Positions 8,240 through 17,289 of a DNA stretch of 64,000 nucleotides are shown here, piece by piece (within the stretch, counting starts at the first letter, position 1; each line of letters begins with the position of its first letter). A program made the translations under genes and the position numbers. The stretch covers positions 794,921 to 858,920 of the forward strand of contig CP039460.1 in assembly GCA_004843345.1 (NCBI GenBank), given 5' to 3'. Source of the stretch: Acetobacteraceae bacterium. GTDB lineage: Bacteria > Pseudomonadota > Alphaproteobacteria > Acetobacterales > Acetobacteraceae. The notes under the pieces were generated by a model. It was not told the origin of the DNA, did not search any database, and worked only from the letters and a program-made list of their open reading frames with translations.

Positions 8240-8428
8240 CACAGACCTCATTCCGTGTTTTGAGAAATCCTCATAGGGCAAACATACGATTGATAGTATC
8301 TGCCTCTCTAAATATCACAGCTTTTAAAAAAGACTTATTCTCATCTATTCCTGATTAAACGCTTAAATTATGATGATTATACATCCTTTCTCTCTAAAGT
8401 CCCTAAAAACTAAGGATTAGCCTTTAGA

Positions 8429-10199
8429 ATGCTTCAATATAATACAGGAAAATTTTGGCAATCCCCCAACCTAAAAAAACTTACTGTCGAAAGTACAAAG
8501 ACAATAACTCTCTATTCAAATTTTCAGCCCAAACATTTTTCAAGCACGATTATTAAGACCAATGCGGGCGATTTATCTGTGCATAATGACGGCGTTTTAA
8601 TGTATAAGCTCAAGCAAAAAAGTTTAGCTTTTCCAGGAGCTGCTTATAATCCATTCAAAGATTATGCTAACGATTTTGCAGCCTTACTGACATTTTTTAC
8701 AGGCGCTCTTTTCCTAAGCGAAAAAGACGTTTTTGAACGACTAATCTCTAAACGACAATCGTTGAACATTTCAACACCAAGCTGCCAACTTATATCGCCC
8801 TACTTTGAAGAAGAAGTTATTATCAGTGAAATACATGGAGAGAGTTTTCTATCTTTGTTGCAGATCTCTTAAACCTGCCTCAGAAAAAATATGTAACCAC
8901 AATCAAAGCAATACGAAGCTTTGTAGAGGCCATTTACAGAATAAAAGATGATCTCACCTTAGCGTATACATTATTGATTGCCTCAGCAGAATCGCTCGCT
9001 CAAGAATTTTGCGAATATAAAACCAGCTGGAAAGATATAAATCCCAATAAAGCAAAAAAGCTCGAAAAAGAGTTTAATAAACTTTCTGAAGCTGGCCATT
9101 CAGAAGTCATAGAAAATATTAAAAATCTTTTAATTGAAAAAGAGCATTTAAAGCTCAAACATCGTTACACAGAGTTCCTTATGAATCATCTTCCTAATGA
9201 ATGGTTCTATTGTGGGAATTCCTCAAACGAGATCGGCAAAGAAGAAATCAAACAAGCAATTGCTAATTCGTATAACCTTAGATCTGGTTATGTCCACAAC
9301 CTTCAAAAACTTCCAAATAATCTTATTGACAAGTGGCACTCTGAAAATAGCATCACAACGCCAATGCGAAACAATCAGAATGAACCCTATTTAACACTAA
9401 GAGGGCTTGCTAAAGTTATACGTAAGACCGTTTTACAATTCGTCCAGAAATCAGAAAAAACACCTAATGAAGAGGCCCAACATCTTTTAGCAGATCAGAA
9501 ATATGCAATTTGGGCAAAAGTAGATCCTAACCATTGGTTTTTTAATCCTCAACAACTGAATAAAGGCAATGTCCAACGATTTCTAGGAGAAGCACTGAAT
9601 CAATTGGCAGGGACCTATTTTTCCAGCAAGACACTCATCTTTCCATTGGGAATCCTCAAAAAAATAGAAAAACAATGGAATCAACTTTCTGATGTATCTA
9701 AAAAAACACAATTTGCGACATTTTATGCCATATATGTGTTTGAAAGCCGTCTATCTGATAGAGAAAAATTTTTTAATCAAAATATTTTAAATGAGGCCTT
9801 GGATCATCTAAACCAAACCTTATCCATAGAAACGCTCGCTCTACATTTCTTCTATACTTCATATCCTTCACAATATTCTATTCTGTTCAGGAAATTGATG
9901 AACTTTTAGATACATACCTCAAGAGCAATCGCTACAAAACAAATTATACGTATTATACGTATTTGAATCCTATTATTCAGGCTGGTGTCATCGCTGATTT
10001 TATAGGTTTTTGTTCTTCAAAGACTGAGCAATCTTTAGCAAAAAAATGGTTAAAAATTGGCAAAGAAAATTTTATAGAACGTATTTTTCACGAAACATGC
10101 TTTTGGGGGACTTGCGAAGCAAGTCTTCGTACAAAAAAACCGATAGAGAGCTTGTCTATTTTATTTCCGCCACTTCTTTTATTAGAAAATGCCTCTTAG
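8429..10199 (+). pseudogene. Abi-like HEPN-domain gene broken by two frameshifts
   Basis: Three consecutive frames form one gene: 8429-8872, a frame that opens before 8974 and ends at 9909, and one that continues to 10199. The first join is at the T-run 8845-8848. Adding one T links HGES-F to SIFVADLLNLPQKK and the following frame. The second join is near 9876, where one added T links YPSQ to the in-frame SVQEIDELLDTYLKSN. The restored protein is about 590 residues. The middle part carries RSGYVH, an Rx4H motif typical of HEPN ribonucleases, within NLRSGYVHNLQKLP. The N-terminus is beta-rich, as in ApeA-like abortive-infection proteins. As sequenced it cannot make the full protein. Confidence 0.65.
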
Positions 10200-10359
10200 C
10201 AACTCTTCTACCCAAGGAAACCAACAGATAATAGCTTCTAACAAATCCTCTCACGATATTTGTCGTTTCAAAGCAACAGTCTGACAGTCTCTTGTAAAAT
10301 AGTCAAAAGACTCGTTGCACAAACATAGAAATCTCTTTTCCATCAGCTTATATTTTTAA

Positions 10360-10495
10360 GTGAAGGGAGTGGATTTAGTTCCCCTTGTCCTTGCCTCGAA
10401 AGGGTTTACTAGAGGCTTGTGCGAAAAGGACAGTGACTGAACCCCTTTTGTCACTGGCAAGACTGCTTGGGGCAGCTTGCGCCACTTCTTTCCTT
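10360..10495 (+). ncRNA. Structured RNA candidate (6S-like architecture)
   Basis: A long-range closing stem joins GAAGGGAGTGG (10362-10372) to CCACTTCTTTC (10482-10492): 11 pairs with two G-U wobbles. Inside it CCCC pairs with GGGG, CTTGCC pairs with GGCAAG, and the tip is a perfect CAGTGAC/GTCACTG hairpin. A TATATT-like -10 box lies about seven bases before the 5' end. One long rod with internal loops is the general plan of 6S RNA, but I cannot match conserved 6S bases, so identity is open. The interval 10200-10667 has no coding frame I would support. Confidence 0.35.
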
Positions 10496-10514
10496 TTCAT
10501 TTCTTTCCCTACAT

Positions 10515-10550
10515 CACAGCGTCCTTTTGATTTTTCAAAGGGGCGTTGTG
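10515..10550. repeat. 16-bp hairpin with TTTT loop
   Basis: CACAGCGTCCTTTTGA at 10515-10530 faces TCAAAGGGGCGTTGTG at 10535-10550 across a four-base loop. Every position pairs as RNA, with three G-U wobbles. No U-run follows. It could end the RNA candidate just upstream or protect a transcript 5' end. Confidence 0.45.
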
Positions 10551-10667
10551 TTGCGTAAATTACATAATCTTTTCCTAAAATCCACCTTTGAGGGGAAAGA
10601 AGATGCGCAATCTTCTGACTTCTTTTAAGAGAAAAAGAAGATTTCCTTTCTGGCGTTAAAGATTCTT

Positions 10668-11189
10668 ATGAAAAAAAATGTTGCTCTTTTCGCTTTGCTA
10701 AGCGCTTTTACCTCTCTTTTTGCGGTTGTTTTTGGCGTCTCCAAAGCCTCTGCCCAAATTTTTTCACCGCCCGTGCCTGCCGCACAGGCGCAATCAGAAG
10801 ATGACGGTGCAAATACCGCCTTTAACAACGCCGTCAGCGCCCATGGTGGCGCACCAGAAGCCCCTCCGTCTGCTGGCGATAGCGATGCGGGAACACCTGC
10901 CTTTAACCCCGCAGAACCCGGGGTCACCACAAGTTTCGGGCAAGGCTCTTCCGAACCGCCTTTGCCACCGCCTAATTCCGAGGCCCAGCTTGATGCGGTT
11001 GAAAATGGCGCAATGCCAGGCCCTGCACCGCAGCAGCCTCCGCAGGAAACCCAACAAGAGCGTGACACCGCCCAAGCGGCTCAAAATAGCGGCATGCCAC
11101 CGCAAGCGGCAGGCACAGCGCATTATACGGGCAAAATTAACGCCAATAATCTAGGTAATCTCAATCCTGCGGCGAATGCGGGCAATTAA
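10668..11189 (+). CDS. Exported Pro/Ala/Gln-rich protein
   Basis: The 173-residue protein starts MKKNVALFALLSAFTSLFAV and has a cleavage-like KASAQ near residue 28: a clear Sec signal peptide. The mature part is low-complexity (Pro, Ala, Gln, Gly) with no visible fold and only a short polar C-terminus containing GKINANNLGNLNP. It is probably periplasmic or surface-exposed. It is followed after 15 bases by an exported beta-repeat protein, so the two are likely co-transcribed. I do not recognise a family. Confidence 0.6.
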   Translation: MKKNVALFALLSAFTSLFAVVFGVSKASAQIFSPPVPAAQAQSEDDGANTAFNNAVSAHGGAPEAPPSAGDSDAGTPAFNPAEPGVTTSFGQGSSEPPLPPPNSEAQLDAVENGAMPGPAPQQPPQETQQERDTAQAAQNSGMPPQAAGTAHYTGKINANNLGNLNPAANAGN

Positions 11190-11204
11190 AGGTTCTTTGA
11201 AAGC

Positions 11205-11792
11205 ATGAAAACAAAGCTTCTTTTTCTCCTTCCCCTCTCTCTTTTTTGCCTGCCTTTGAGCGGTCTCTGCGCCAATCAGCCTGTTGTCCGTGCCGGCTAT
11301 GCGCCCCAGCCCACCGATAACACGACCCTTTTTACAGGCGATATTTCAGATGCCACAGGGCAAGTCCTTGGCTCGATTGACAATTCCGGCAATATTATTG
11401 ACGCCGCCACAGGCAACAGCATCGGCAAAGTCAATCAAAATGGCAAAGTTTTTGATGCCGAAGGCCACCCTCTGGGCACTGTGCCGGCTGGGCAGAAAAA
11501 TTCGGCCTTTGCCCTTGCGCAAAAGGCGCAAAAAGACGGCGCACCGCCCACAAATTTCTCTGAAAATTCCGCAGGGGATTTTGCTGGCCAAGTCCGCAAA
11601 GACGATGGCACGGTTGTGGGCAATATTGACCCGACAGGGGCGATTACAGATACCGCCCTCGGCCAGTATATCGGCCGTGTTCAGGCGAATGGGCAGGTCT
11701 TTGCCGATGATGACACGGGTATTGGTTCGGTTGACCTCGGTGACCAGATGGCCGCCTATCAAATGGCGAAAAGAGGGCCTGTTCAGCCGTAA
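11205..11792 (+). CDS. Exported beta-repeat protein (flower-like G-x-V-x-G repeats)
   Basis: A 195-residue protein with a signal peptide (MKTKLLFLLPLSLFCLPLSG). The mature part contains repeated short strands such as GQVLGSIDNSGNI, GNSIGKVNQNGKVFD, GHPLGTV, GTVVGNIDPTGAI and GQYIGRVQANGQVFA. Two blocks, each of about five strands, are separated by a helical AFALAQKAQKDG segment. The pattern recalls small five-strand 'beta-flower' repeat domains. The same pattern recurs in the genes at 11888 and 56386. Function unknown; probably a periplasmic or outer-surface structural protein. Confidence 0.6.
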   Translation: MKTKLLFLLPLSLFCLPLSGLCANQPVVRAGYAPQPTDNTTLFTGDISDATGQVLGSIDNSGNIIDAATGNSIGKVNQNGKVFDAEGHPLGTVPAGQKNSAFALAQKAQKDGAPPTNFSENSAGDFAGQVRKDDGTVVGNIDPTGAITDTALGQYIGRVQANGQVFADDDTGIGSVDLGDQMAAYQMAKRGPVQP

Positions 11793-11887
11793 CAAAGGGG
11801 TAGAGGCCGAAAAGAATCTTTTTGGAATTTTTTTGGAAACGGTGCTATCCTGTTGGATATTTCTTTCCGCCTTCAAGGAAAACAAAG

Positions 11888-12232
11888 ATGAAAAAAACAC
11901 TTTTAATCGCTTCTGTTTTAATCGCTGTTCCTGCTTCTTTCACCAGCGCTTTTGCACAGGATAACGGCACACGCGCCTATCTTGAAGCCCAAAAACCTGC
12001 TGCGCCTGTGGCTGCTGTTGGGCCGCTTGCCGGCAATGTCACCGATGAGCAAGGCAAGATTGTCGGTAAAATCAGCACCAATGGCGAAATCACCGACACC
12101 TCTGGCGATAAGCTCGGCAAGGTCACCGCAGATGGCATGGTCAGCGACATGAAAGGCCAAAATCTCGGCACAGTTGCAAGTTCCGACCGTTTAGGCGCTT
12201 TTAGCCTCGCTCAAAAGGCCACAGGCAACTAA
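11888..12232 (+). CDS. Small exported beta-repeat protein, paralogue
   Basis: The ATG at 11888 has AAGGAAA upstream and opens a typical signal peptide (MKKTLLIASVLIAVPASFTSAFAQ); the longer frame from 11822 would bury it. The 114-residue product holds one repeat block: GNVTDEQGKIVGKISTNGEI, GDKLGKVTADGMV, GQNLGTV, then AFSLAQKATGN. It is a single-block version of the upstream protein at 11205 and of the one at 56386. Likely duplication within one operon. Confidence 0.6.
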   Translation: MKKTLLIASVLIAVPASFTSAFAQDNGTRAYLEAQKPAAPVAAVGPLAGNVTDEQGKIVGKISTNGEITDTSGDKLGKVTADGMVSDMKGQNLGTVASSDRLGAFSLAQKATGN

Positions 12233-12266
12233 GCCAACCTTATCCAAACGAAGGCTGGCGTAAAAA

Positions 12267-13202
12267 TTAAGCAGACGCTTCCTTTGTCCGTTTTGAAAGC
12301 TGTTTTGACAGCATTTTAAAGCGGGCTTGGGCGCGTCTGTCGCCGCTTTTCCCTGCCTGCTGGTACAAAGCAAGCGCCTCTGGATAATCAGGCGGTTTTG
12401 CATTTTCATAGAGTCCGCCAAGCTGATAGGCAGCCTTGGCATTGCCTTTCTCAGCAGATTTTTTCAAAAGTTCCATGCCTTTTTCCCGATTGGTTGGGAA
12501 ATTCTCTGCCCCCTCAACATATAACGCCCCCAAAAGCCGTTGCGCCTCGCTATTGGGATAATTGGCGGCTTTTTCCCAGAGTTGCGCCGCTTTTTGCGGA
12601 TTTTTCTCCGTTCCCATGCCCTCTAAATACGCAGTGCCGAGCAGAATTTGCGCCTGCACACTGCCCCGATTAGCGGCGAGCTGGTAAAATTGAAACGCCT
12701 GAATAGGGTTTTTAGAAAAAGATTTATTCGGACTTTCCTTTTTCTCATTGCCGATCTGTCCGATCTGATAATGCAAGCCCAGCGCCAAAGCGCCCTCGGC
12801 ACTGCCTAAACGGCTGGCGAGCGTTTCATATTCAAAACTTTTTTGGGCATCCTGTTTCACACCAGCGCCAAACTGATAGCATAAAGCGAGCGCATAGGCG
12901 GAATCGGCATTTTGAGAGGCTGACTGTTTCCACCAAAAAACGGCCTTTTTTTCATCTCTTGGCAAGCCTGCCTCTCCCTGATCATAGAGATGGCCGAGCT
13001 GAAATTGCGCCTTTGGCTGTCCCGCAGCAGCGGCTTTTTGCAGATCTTCCAAGGATTGGGACGTGATTTGACCCTGCGTTTGGGCGTGCATTTGAGCCTG
13101 CGCAGGGGGCTGTTCCGGTGCTGACTGTGTGATCGCAGGGGGCATTGTCAGAAGGGCGAGCATGAGCAAGTAAAGTATCCTTTTTGATAAATCTGCTTGC
13201 AC
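12267..13202 (-). CDS. Exported Sel1-repeat (SLR/TPR-like) protein
   Basis: A GTG start at 13202 is kept because it supplies the positive n-region (SKR) before the hydrophobic core of a signal peptide; a TTG at 13169 has a better-placed AAGGA. The mature protein is an array of about six Sel1 repeats (for example AQFQLGHLYDQG, AYALALCYQFGAG, AQILLGTAYLEGMG, AYQLGGLYENA). Sel1 repeats form alpha-solenoids that bind partner proteins. It stands convergent to the beta-repeat gene upstream in coordinates and divergent from 13264. Specific partners unknown. Confidence 0.8.
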   Translation of the reverse strand: MQADLSKRILYLLMLALLTMPPAITQSAPEQPPAQAQMHAQTQGQITSQSLEDLQKAAAAGQPKAQFQLGHLYDQGEAGLPRDEKKAVFWWKQSASQNADSAYALALCYQFGAGVKQDAQKSFEYETLASRLGSAEGALALGLHYQIGQIGNEKKESPNKSFSKNPIQAFQFYQLAANRGSVQAQILLGTAYLEGMGTEKNPQKAAQLWEKAANYPNSEAQRLLGALYVEGAENFPTNREKGMELLKKSAEKGNAKAAYQLGGLYENAKPPDYPEALALYQQAGKSGDRRAQARFKMLSKQLSKRTKEASA

Positions 13203-13263
13203 TCTAACGAAAATCAGGAAATATCAGAAGGAGAGATTTATCTTTACATCATTTTGGGCTGTT

Positions 13264-13896
13264 ATGACTGTTTTGCGTTTTTCGACTTTTCTTCTTCTTT
13301 GTACTGTTTTTGTCTCCCCTGCCTTGGTTCATGCTGAGGAAATGCCTGCCTCTCAAAATGCGCCCAATAATGCGGCCTCTTCGGCGGTGCTTCCGCCACA
13401 GCCTGCGCCGTCCAAAATGGCCGTTCCCCCGACACCGACACCAGCCCCTGCGCCTAAAATGGCGCCCTATGTCTCCCCGAATGCAACCGTTTCCACCGCC
13501 ACCACAGGAACGGGAAATATCACGCCAACAGGAAGCGCCCCAATCAGCGATGCCAGCGTCCCCCGCAACCAAACGATAGAGGTTTCAGGCCAAAGCGATG
13601 TTGCGCCCCAAGAGCGAGACGTGCTTCCCCCCAATGCGCCACCGCCAACAGACAAAAAAGTCTCTCCAAGATCGCCGACAGCGGAATCTTGGCACTCCGC
13701 CATAAAACAAACAGGGGAAGCGTTTAAAAGCACGTGGGAAGATGGCAGAGACGCCACCAAGGATGGCTGGGATAAAACCTCTGGCGCAACCAAAAAAGGC
13801 TGGGACAAGACCGCAGATACCAGCAAAGACATCGGCCACACTGTCGGCCATGCCAGCAAAGATGTCTGGCATAGTGTCAAAGACCTTTTTAGCTGA
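13264..13896 (+). CDS. Exported Pro-rich protein with Gly-Trp-Asp-Lys helical repeats
   Basis: The signal peptide MTVLRFSTFLLLCTVFVSPALVHA is followed by a Pro/Ala/Thr-rich linker (residues ~25-115). The C-terminal domain has 11-residue-like repeats: TWEDGRDATKDGWDKTSG, ATKKGWDKTADT, SKDIGHTVGHASKDVW, ending HSVKDLFS. Such repeats predict amphipathic helices that coat a membrane or pack into a bundle. The mature protein is about 186 residues. Not assigned to a family; periplasmic or outer-membrane association is inferred. Confidence 0.6.
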   Translation: MTVLRFSTFLLLCTVFVSPALVHAEEMPASQNAPNNAASSAVLPPQPAPSKMAVPPTPTPAPAPKMAPYVSPNATVSTATTGTGNITPTGSAPISDASVPRNQTIEVSGQSDVAPQERDVLPPNAPPPTDKKVSPRSPTAESWHSAIKQTGEAFKSTWEDGRDATKDGWDKTSGATKKGWDKTADTSKDIGHTVGHASKDVWHSVKDLFS

Positions 13897-13932
13897 GGGC
13901 GATTTGGAGGGGCAAGCCCCCTTTGACCTCGC

Positions 13933-15053
13933 CTACAAGGACAAAACACCCTTCAGCGCCGACAACCGCTTATCTAAATGCACAACAACATCTTTTATGA
14001 CGGTTTTCTGCACCGCAGAAACATAATTTTGCATGAAAGTATAATCGGGCTCTTGCGCTGAATTTATAGGTAAGGAGATAGTTAATTCATCAGCATCGCT
14101 GGCATAAAAATTTTCTGAATAATCAAACTGTCCTGCATGTGCAGATTTATGAATAGCCGAAGTCAAAAACAAAGAAGAAAATTTATCCAAATGAGACGTA
14201 TGCACCACGGCAACATGATCATCTGCGCCGTAATCATAATTACGATATTTAGCAGAACCAAACATATCTATTGTTACAGTATTTTTAGGAAAAACCTGAA
14301 CATCATTCCCAATCCAAGCAGAAATGCCTGTATCCGTTTCGCCTGCTGTCACAAATGGCAAACCCCCAGCAATACGGTCGTCAGATTTTAAACGCCTGCC
14401 TCTCGTAGATTTTCCAAAAAGAGCTTCCAAATTAAACTCTTTCCAAGAAGCATTCTCAAAATCATCCAGAGCTTTTTTCTCTTCTGGCGTGAGATTGTAA
14501 TCCTTTAGGCCGAGCCCAACTAAATAAGCATCTAAAGTCTCTAAACGCTCAGCTTCTAAAATTTCTATATATTTTTCCATGAAGTCAAAGGCGATGTTTT
14601 TATCAATAATGGGAACTTTTAGCTTATGTTCTTTAATATCATCGAGCACATATCCATGTACTGATCCTCATATTTCGCAGCAAACTTCTGAATGTTCACC
14701 ACAAAATAATAAGCTACAAACTTGTTCCATCTTGTTAAAATACATTTTGGAGTAAGCTTATTTATATTTTGCGAACAATAATAAGGTTCATCCTGAAAAT
14801 TAACATATTTTTGTCCAACAACCGCAGATGTTATCGTGAATGCATCATTAGGTGGAAATGATTGCTTTTCTGTTTTTCCTTGAACACCATTATTATCACT
14901 ACTTCTGCCGACAAAATTAATACCAGTCTCAACAAAATCAACAGCATTACTATCTAAAGATTTAGTGCCCGTTACATCAAATAGATCTTCAATCTTAAAT
15001 TCTTGCCAAGTGATTTTTTCCGATTGTTCCCGCCGTTCAAGCTCGGATTGCAT
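13933..15053 (-). pseudogene. Frameshifted specificity subunit of a BcgI-like R-M system
   Basis: Two minus-strand frames (14619-15053 and 13933-14649) overlap by 31 bases in different phases. They join near 14651, where QYMD must continue into LDDIKEHKLKVP; one added base (GATAT to GATTAT) restores it. The restored protein has two target-recognition-like halves (WQEFKIEDLFDVTGT and WKEFNLEALFGKSTRG) linked by helices, as in HsdS/BcgIB specificity subunits. It starts 11 bases after the catalytic gene on the same strand. As sequenced only a half-subunit can be made. Confidence 0.7.
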
Positions 15054-15064
15054 TGAACGGCGAT

Positions 15065-17233
15065 CTATTTTCCCAAACTAGATTCTCCCTTAAGAAGTCT
15101 ATCTATTTCCCAAGCTAAATAATCTGCAACTGTTCTTCTAAAATCATCAAAAGTGGGTTTGGTATCAAAATTATTATGCTGCTCGTAATTCCAATCTGTA
15201 CCTTTTTCAGGATCAATCGTATCTTCAACATAGCAATCTTTATAAAAATTTAGCTTACTTACGCCAAAACGAACAAGATCAACAATTTCTTGATAACGCT
15301 CCTTTGCCCTATCTTTATCAATTAATTTCTTAGAAGCTTTTTTGCGTACAATTCTTGTATAACCATCTTCAGAGAAATTAATAAATTTAACCATCTCATC
15401 TGGATGATGTTTTTCACCTACTTTAAAAACATAAATACAGGTTTGCACGCTTGATTTGCCAGCAAATAAATCTCTTGGCATTTTAATACTGGCTATAAGT
15501 GTATTTTTCTTAAGAATAGCCTTATTAAAATCAGTTGCACCTCCTCTTCCTCTACCAGCAGAAGCCATAATGATGATAGCGGCATAACCTGTTTTCATCA
15601 TGCTAAGCGCCTTTTCAACAAAGACCATGCCTTTACCTACTGCTGAATAAGGCGGATTTAAAACAAACGCATTGGCTGGAAAATCACTCCCTTTCTTCTT
15701 AAAAGCATATTTTCCATTAAAATTTTTCAATGAATCTTCGTTAATAAGATTAGAACTGCCGTCCCCCATCAAAATCATATTCAACACTGCGAGCATATAA
15801 ATTTTAGGTAAAATTTCCAGTCCCAGCAGTTGCTCAGCTTTAATTGTTAATTCTTTTTGGAGAAGTTCATCAGGAGATTTAATCTGAAGCTTAGCATCAT
15901 CCAACATCTCATTCATGGCCGCAACCAATAAGCCCGCAGAACCTGTTGCAAAATCCCAGACATAAGAATCTTTATTTACACGCGCTAATTTCACCAATAG
16001 GGAGGCAACATAAGCAGGCGTCAGCACAACATCATTTAACTTATCCTGAGAAAACCCTAACCAATTATACATTTCATTAAAAAGTTTTCCTGTAAAATCC
16101 GTTGTTAAATTAATTTTGTAATAAATTCCTAAATCATCAACAACTTTGGAAAAAATACGCTTTAACGGAGTTTCCCCATTTTCAGGCTTATTAATGTGGC
16201 TTTCTGTGAGAATATTAGTGAAACTTCTTACAATAAGGCTTCTTTTATCCTCTGGAATTTCTTTTTCTTTTAAAAAATTTTTAATTTTACGGAGAATAAT
16301 ATCTCCATCTCTATTTTCACCTTCATCTTTCGATTTTAAATCCCCTTTTTCGAGAGGCGTCACCTTGCCTGGAACTCCCAAGGTCGCAATGATAGAGGCA
16401 CAAACAAGATAAACACGGTCATCTTCACTAATGCCTTTTTCATTAGCGTAAATATCATTATTTAATGCCACGAGACTGGCATCAATTTCTTTTTCCCGTT
16501 TTTCTCTCAGTCTTTCTTTTTCGGCATCTGTAAGGCTTAACTGTTTTACTTTTTGAATAAAATTATCGAAATTTTTGGGAGAGAGAAAAGAAAAATCTGT
16601 ATATTCCCCAACCTTTTGGCCAATACCTAAATTAGATTTTGAAACATAGTAAACGCCAATTTTATGGACAATCTTACCATCATGGGCATTTTTAGTACCC
16701 GTCATGCCAATCGCAATAATCTCAGAATAACCCGTATAATGAAGAATAGCATTTGCATAATGCACCGCCCCATTCACAGCAAATTCTTTAATATGTGAAT
16801 ATAAAATTTCACCTTTCGTGCTTGTATTATCTATTTGCCCATCGGAATTGAGCTTCTCAAGCTTATCTTTATGCCCTTTATACTCAATCAAAATAGGATA
16901 TTTGGCGAGAGTCTTGTCCTGTAAAAGGAGCTTTGCATCTGGGCGATTTCCGCCAGTTCCGCCACTTTTACTCGCATATTCAAACAGGGCGTTATCTATA
17001 TCACTGTTAAGACTTTCCTGCTCCAGCTTATAAGGAAGTCCATAAGATTTAAGCCATCCATTGCCTAATTCTGCAATTTTTGGCTCAATCGATTGCTTAG
17101 ACGATCCTGCCCTTTTCTTCTTTAAAGGCTGTTGGCTGTTGGCTGTTGGCTGTTGGCTGTTGGCTGTTGGCTGTTGGCTGTTGGCTGTTGGCTGTTGGCT
17201 GTTGGCTGTTGGCTGTTGGCTGTTCTCTAACAC
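15065..17233 (-). CDS. BcgI-like fused nuclease/N6-adenine methyltransferase
   Basis: The 722-residue protein fuses an N-terminal PD-(D/E)XK-like nuclease (RPDAK around Asp99, then IEYKG with Glu117 and Lys119) to a type I/gamma-class adenine methyltransferase (motif I DFATGSAG near residue 425, catalytic NPPY near 523). This is the architecture of BcgIA-type enzymes, which cut and methylate with help of a specificity subunit encoded next. Translation starts at GTG 17233 with GGAG eight bases upstream. The first ~36 codons are made entirely of a 7-bp repeat, so gain or loss of one repeat would shift the frame. In this sequence the frame is open. Confidence 0.8.
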   Translation of the reverse strand: MLENSQQPTANSQQPTANSQQPTANSQQPTANSQQPLKKKRAGSSKQSIEPKIAELGNGWLKSYGLPYKLEQESLNSDIDNALFEYASKSGGTGGNRPDAKLLLQDKTLAKYPILIEYKGHKDKLEKLNSDGQIDNTSTKGEILYSHIKEFAVNGAVHYANAILHYTGYSEIIAIGMTGTKNAHDGKIVHKIGVYYVSKSNLGIGQKVGEYTDFSFLSPKNFDNFIQKVKQLSLTDAEKERLREKREKEIDASLVALNNDIYANEKGISEDDRVYLVCASIIATLGVPGKVTPLEKGDLKSKDEGENRDGDIILRKIKNFLKEKEIPEDKRSLIVRSFTNILTESHINKPENGETPLKRIFSKVVDDLGIYYKINLTTDFTGKLFNEMYNWLGFSQDKLNDVVLTPAYVASLLVKLARVNKDSYVWDFATGSAGLLVAAMNEMLDDAKLQIKSPDELLQKELTIKAEQLLGLEILPKIYMLAVLNMILMGDGSSNLINEDSLKNFNGKYAFKKKGSDFPANAFVLNPPYSAVGKGMVFVEKALSMMKTGYAAIIIMASAGRGRGGATDFNKAILKKNTLIASIKMPRDLFAGKSSVQTCIYVFKVGEKHHPDEMVKFINFSEDGYTRIVRKKASKKLIDKDRAKERYQEIVDLVRFGVSKLNFYKDCYVEDTIDPEKGTDWNYEQHNNFDTKPTFDDFRRTVADYLAWEIDRLLKGESSLGK
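17127..17224 (-). repeat. Fourteen perfect 7-bp tandem repeats (AACAGCC) inside the coding start
   Basis: The + strand reads GGCTGTT fourteen times without error over 98 bases. On the coding strand it encodes NSQQPTA units. Because seven is not a multiple of three, each repeat lost or gained by slipped-strand mispairing moves the downstream frame, switching the enzyme on or off. Confidence 0.95.
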
Positions 17234-17289
17234 GCTATGCGCTCCATAATGTCTAGGTCTTTTTAAGACAATTTTAAAAAATTTATTTT

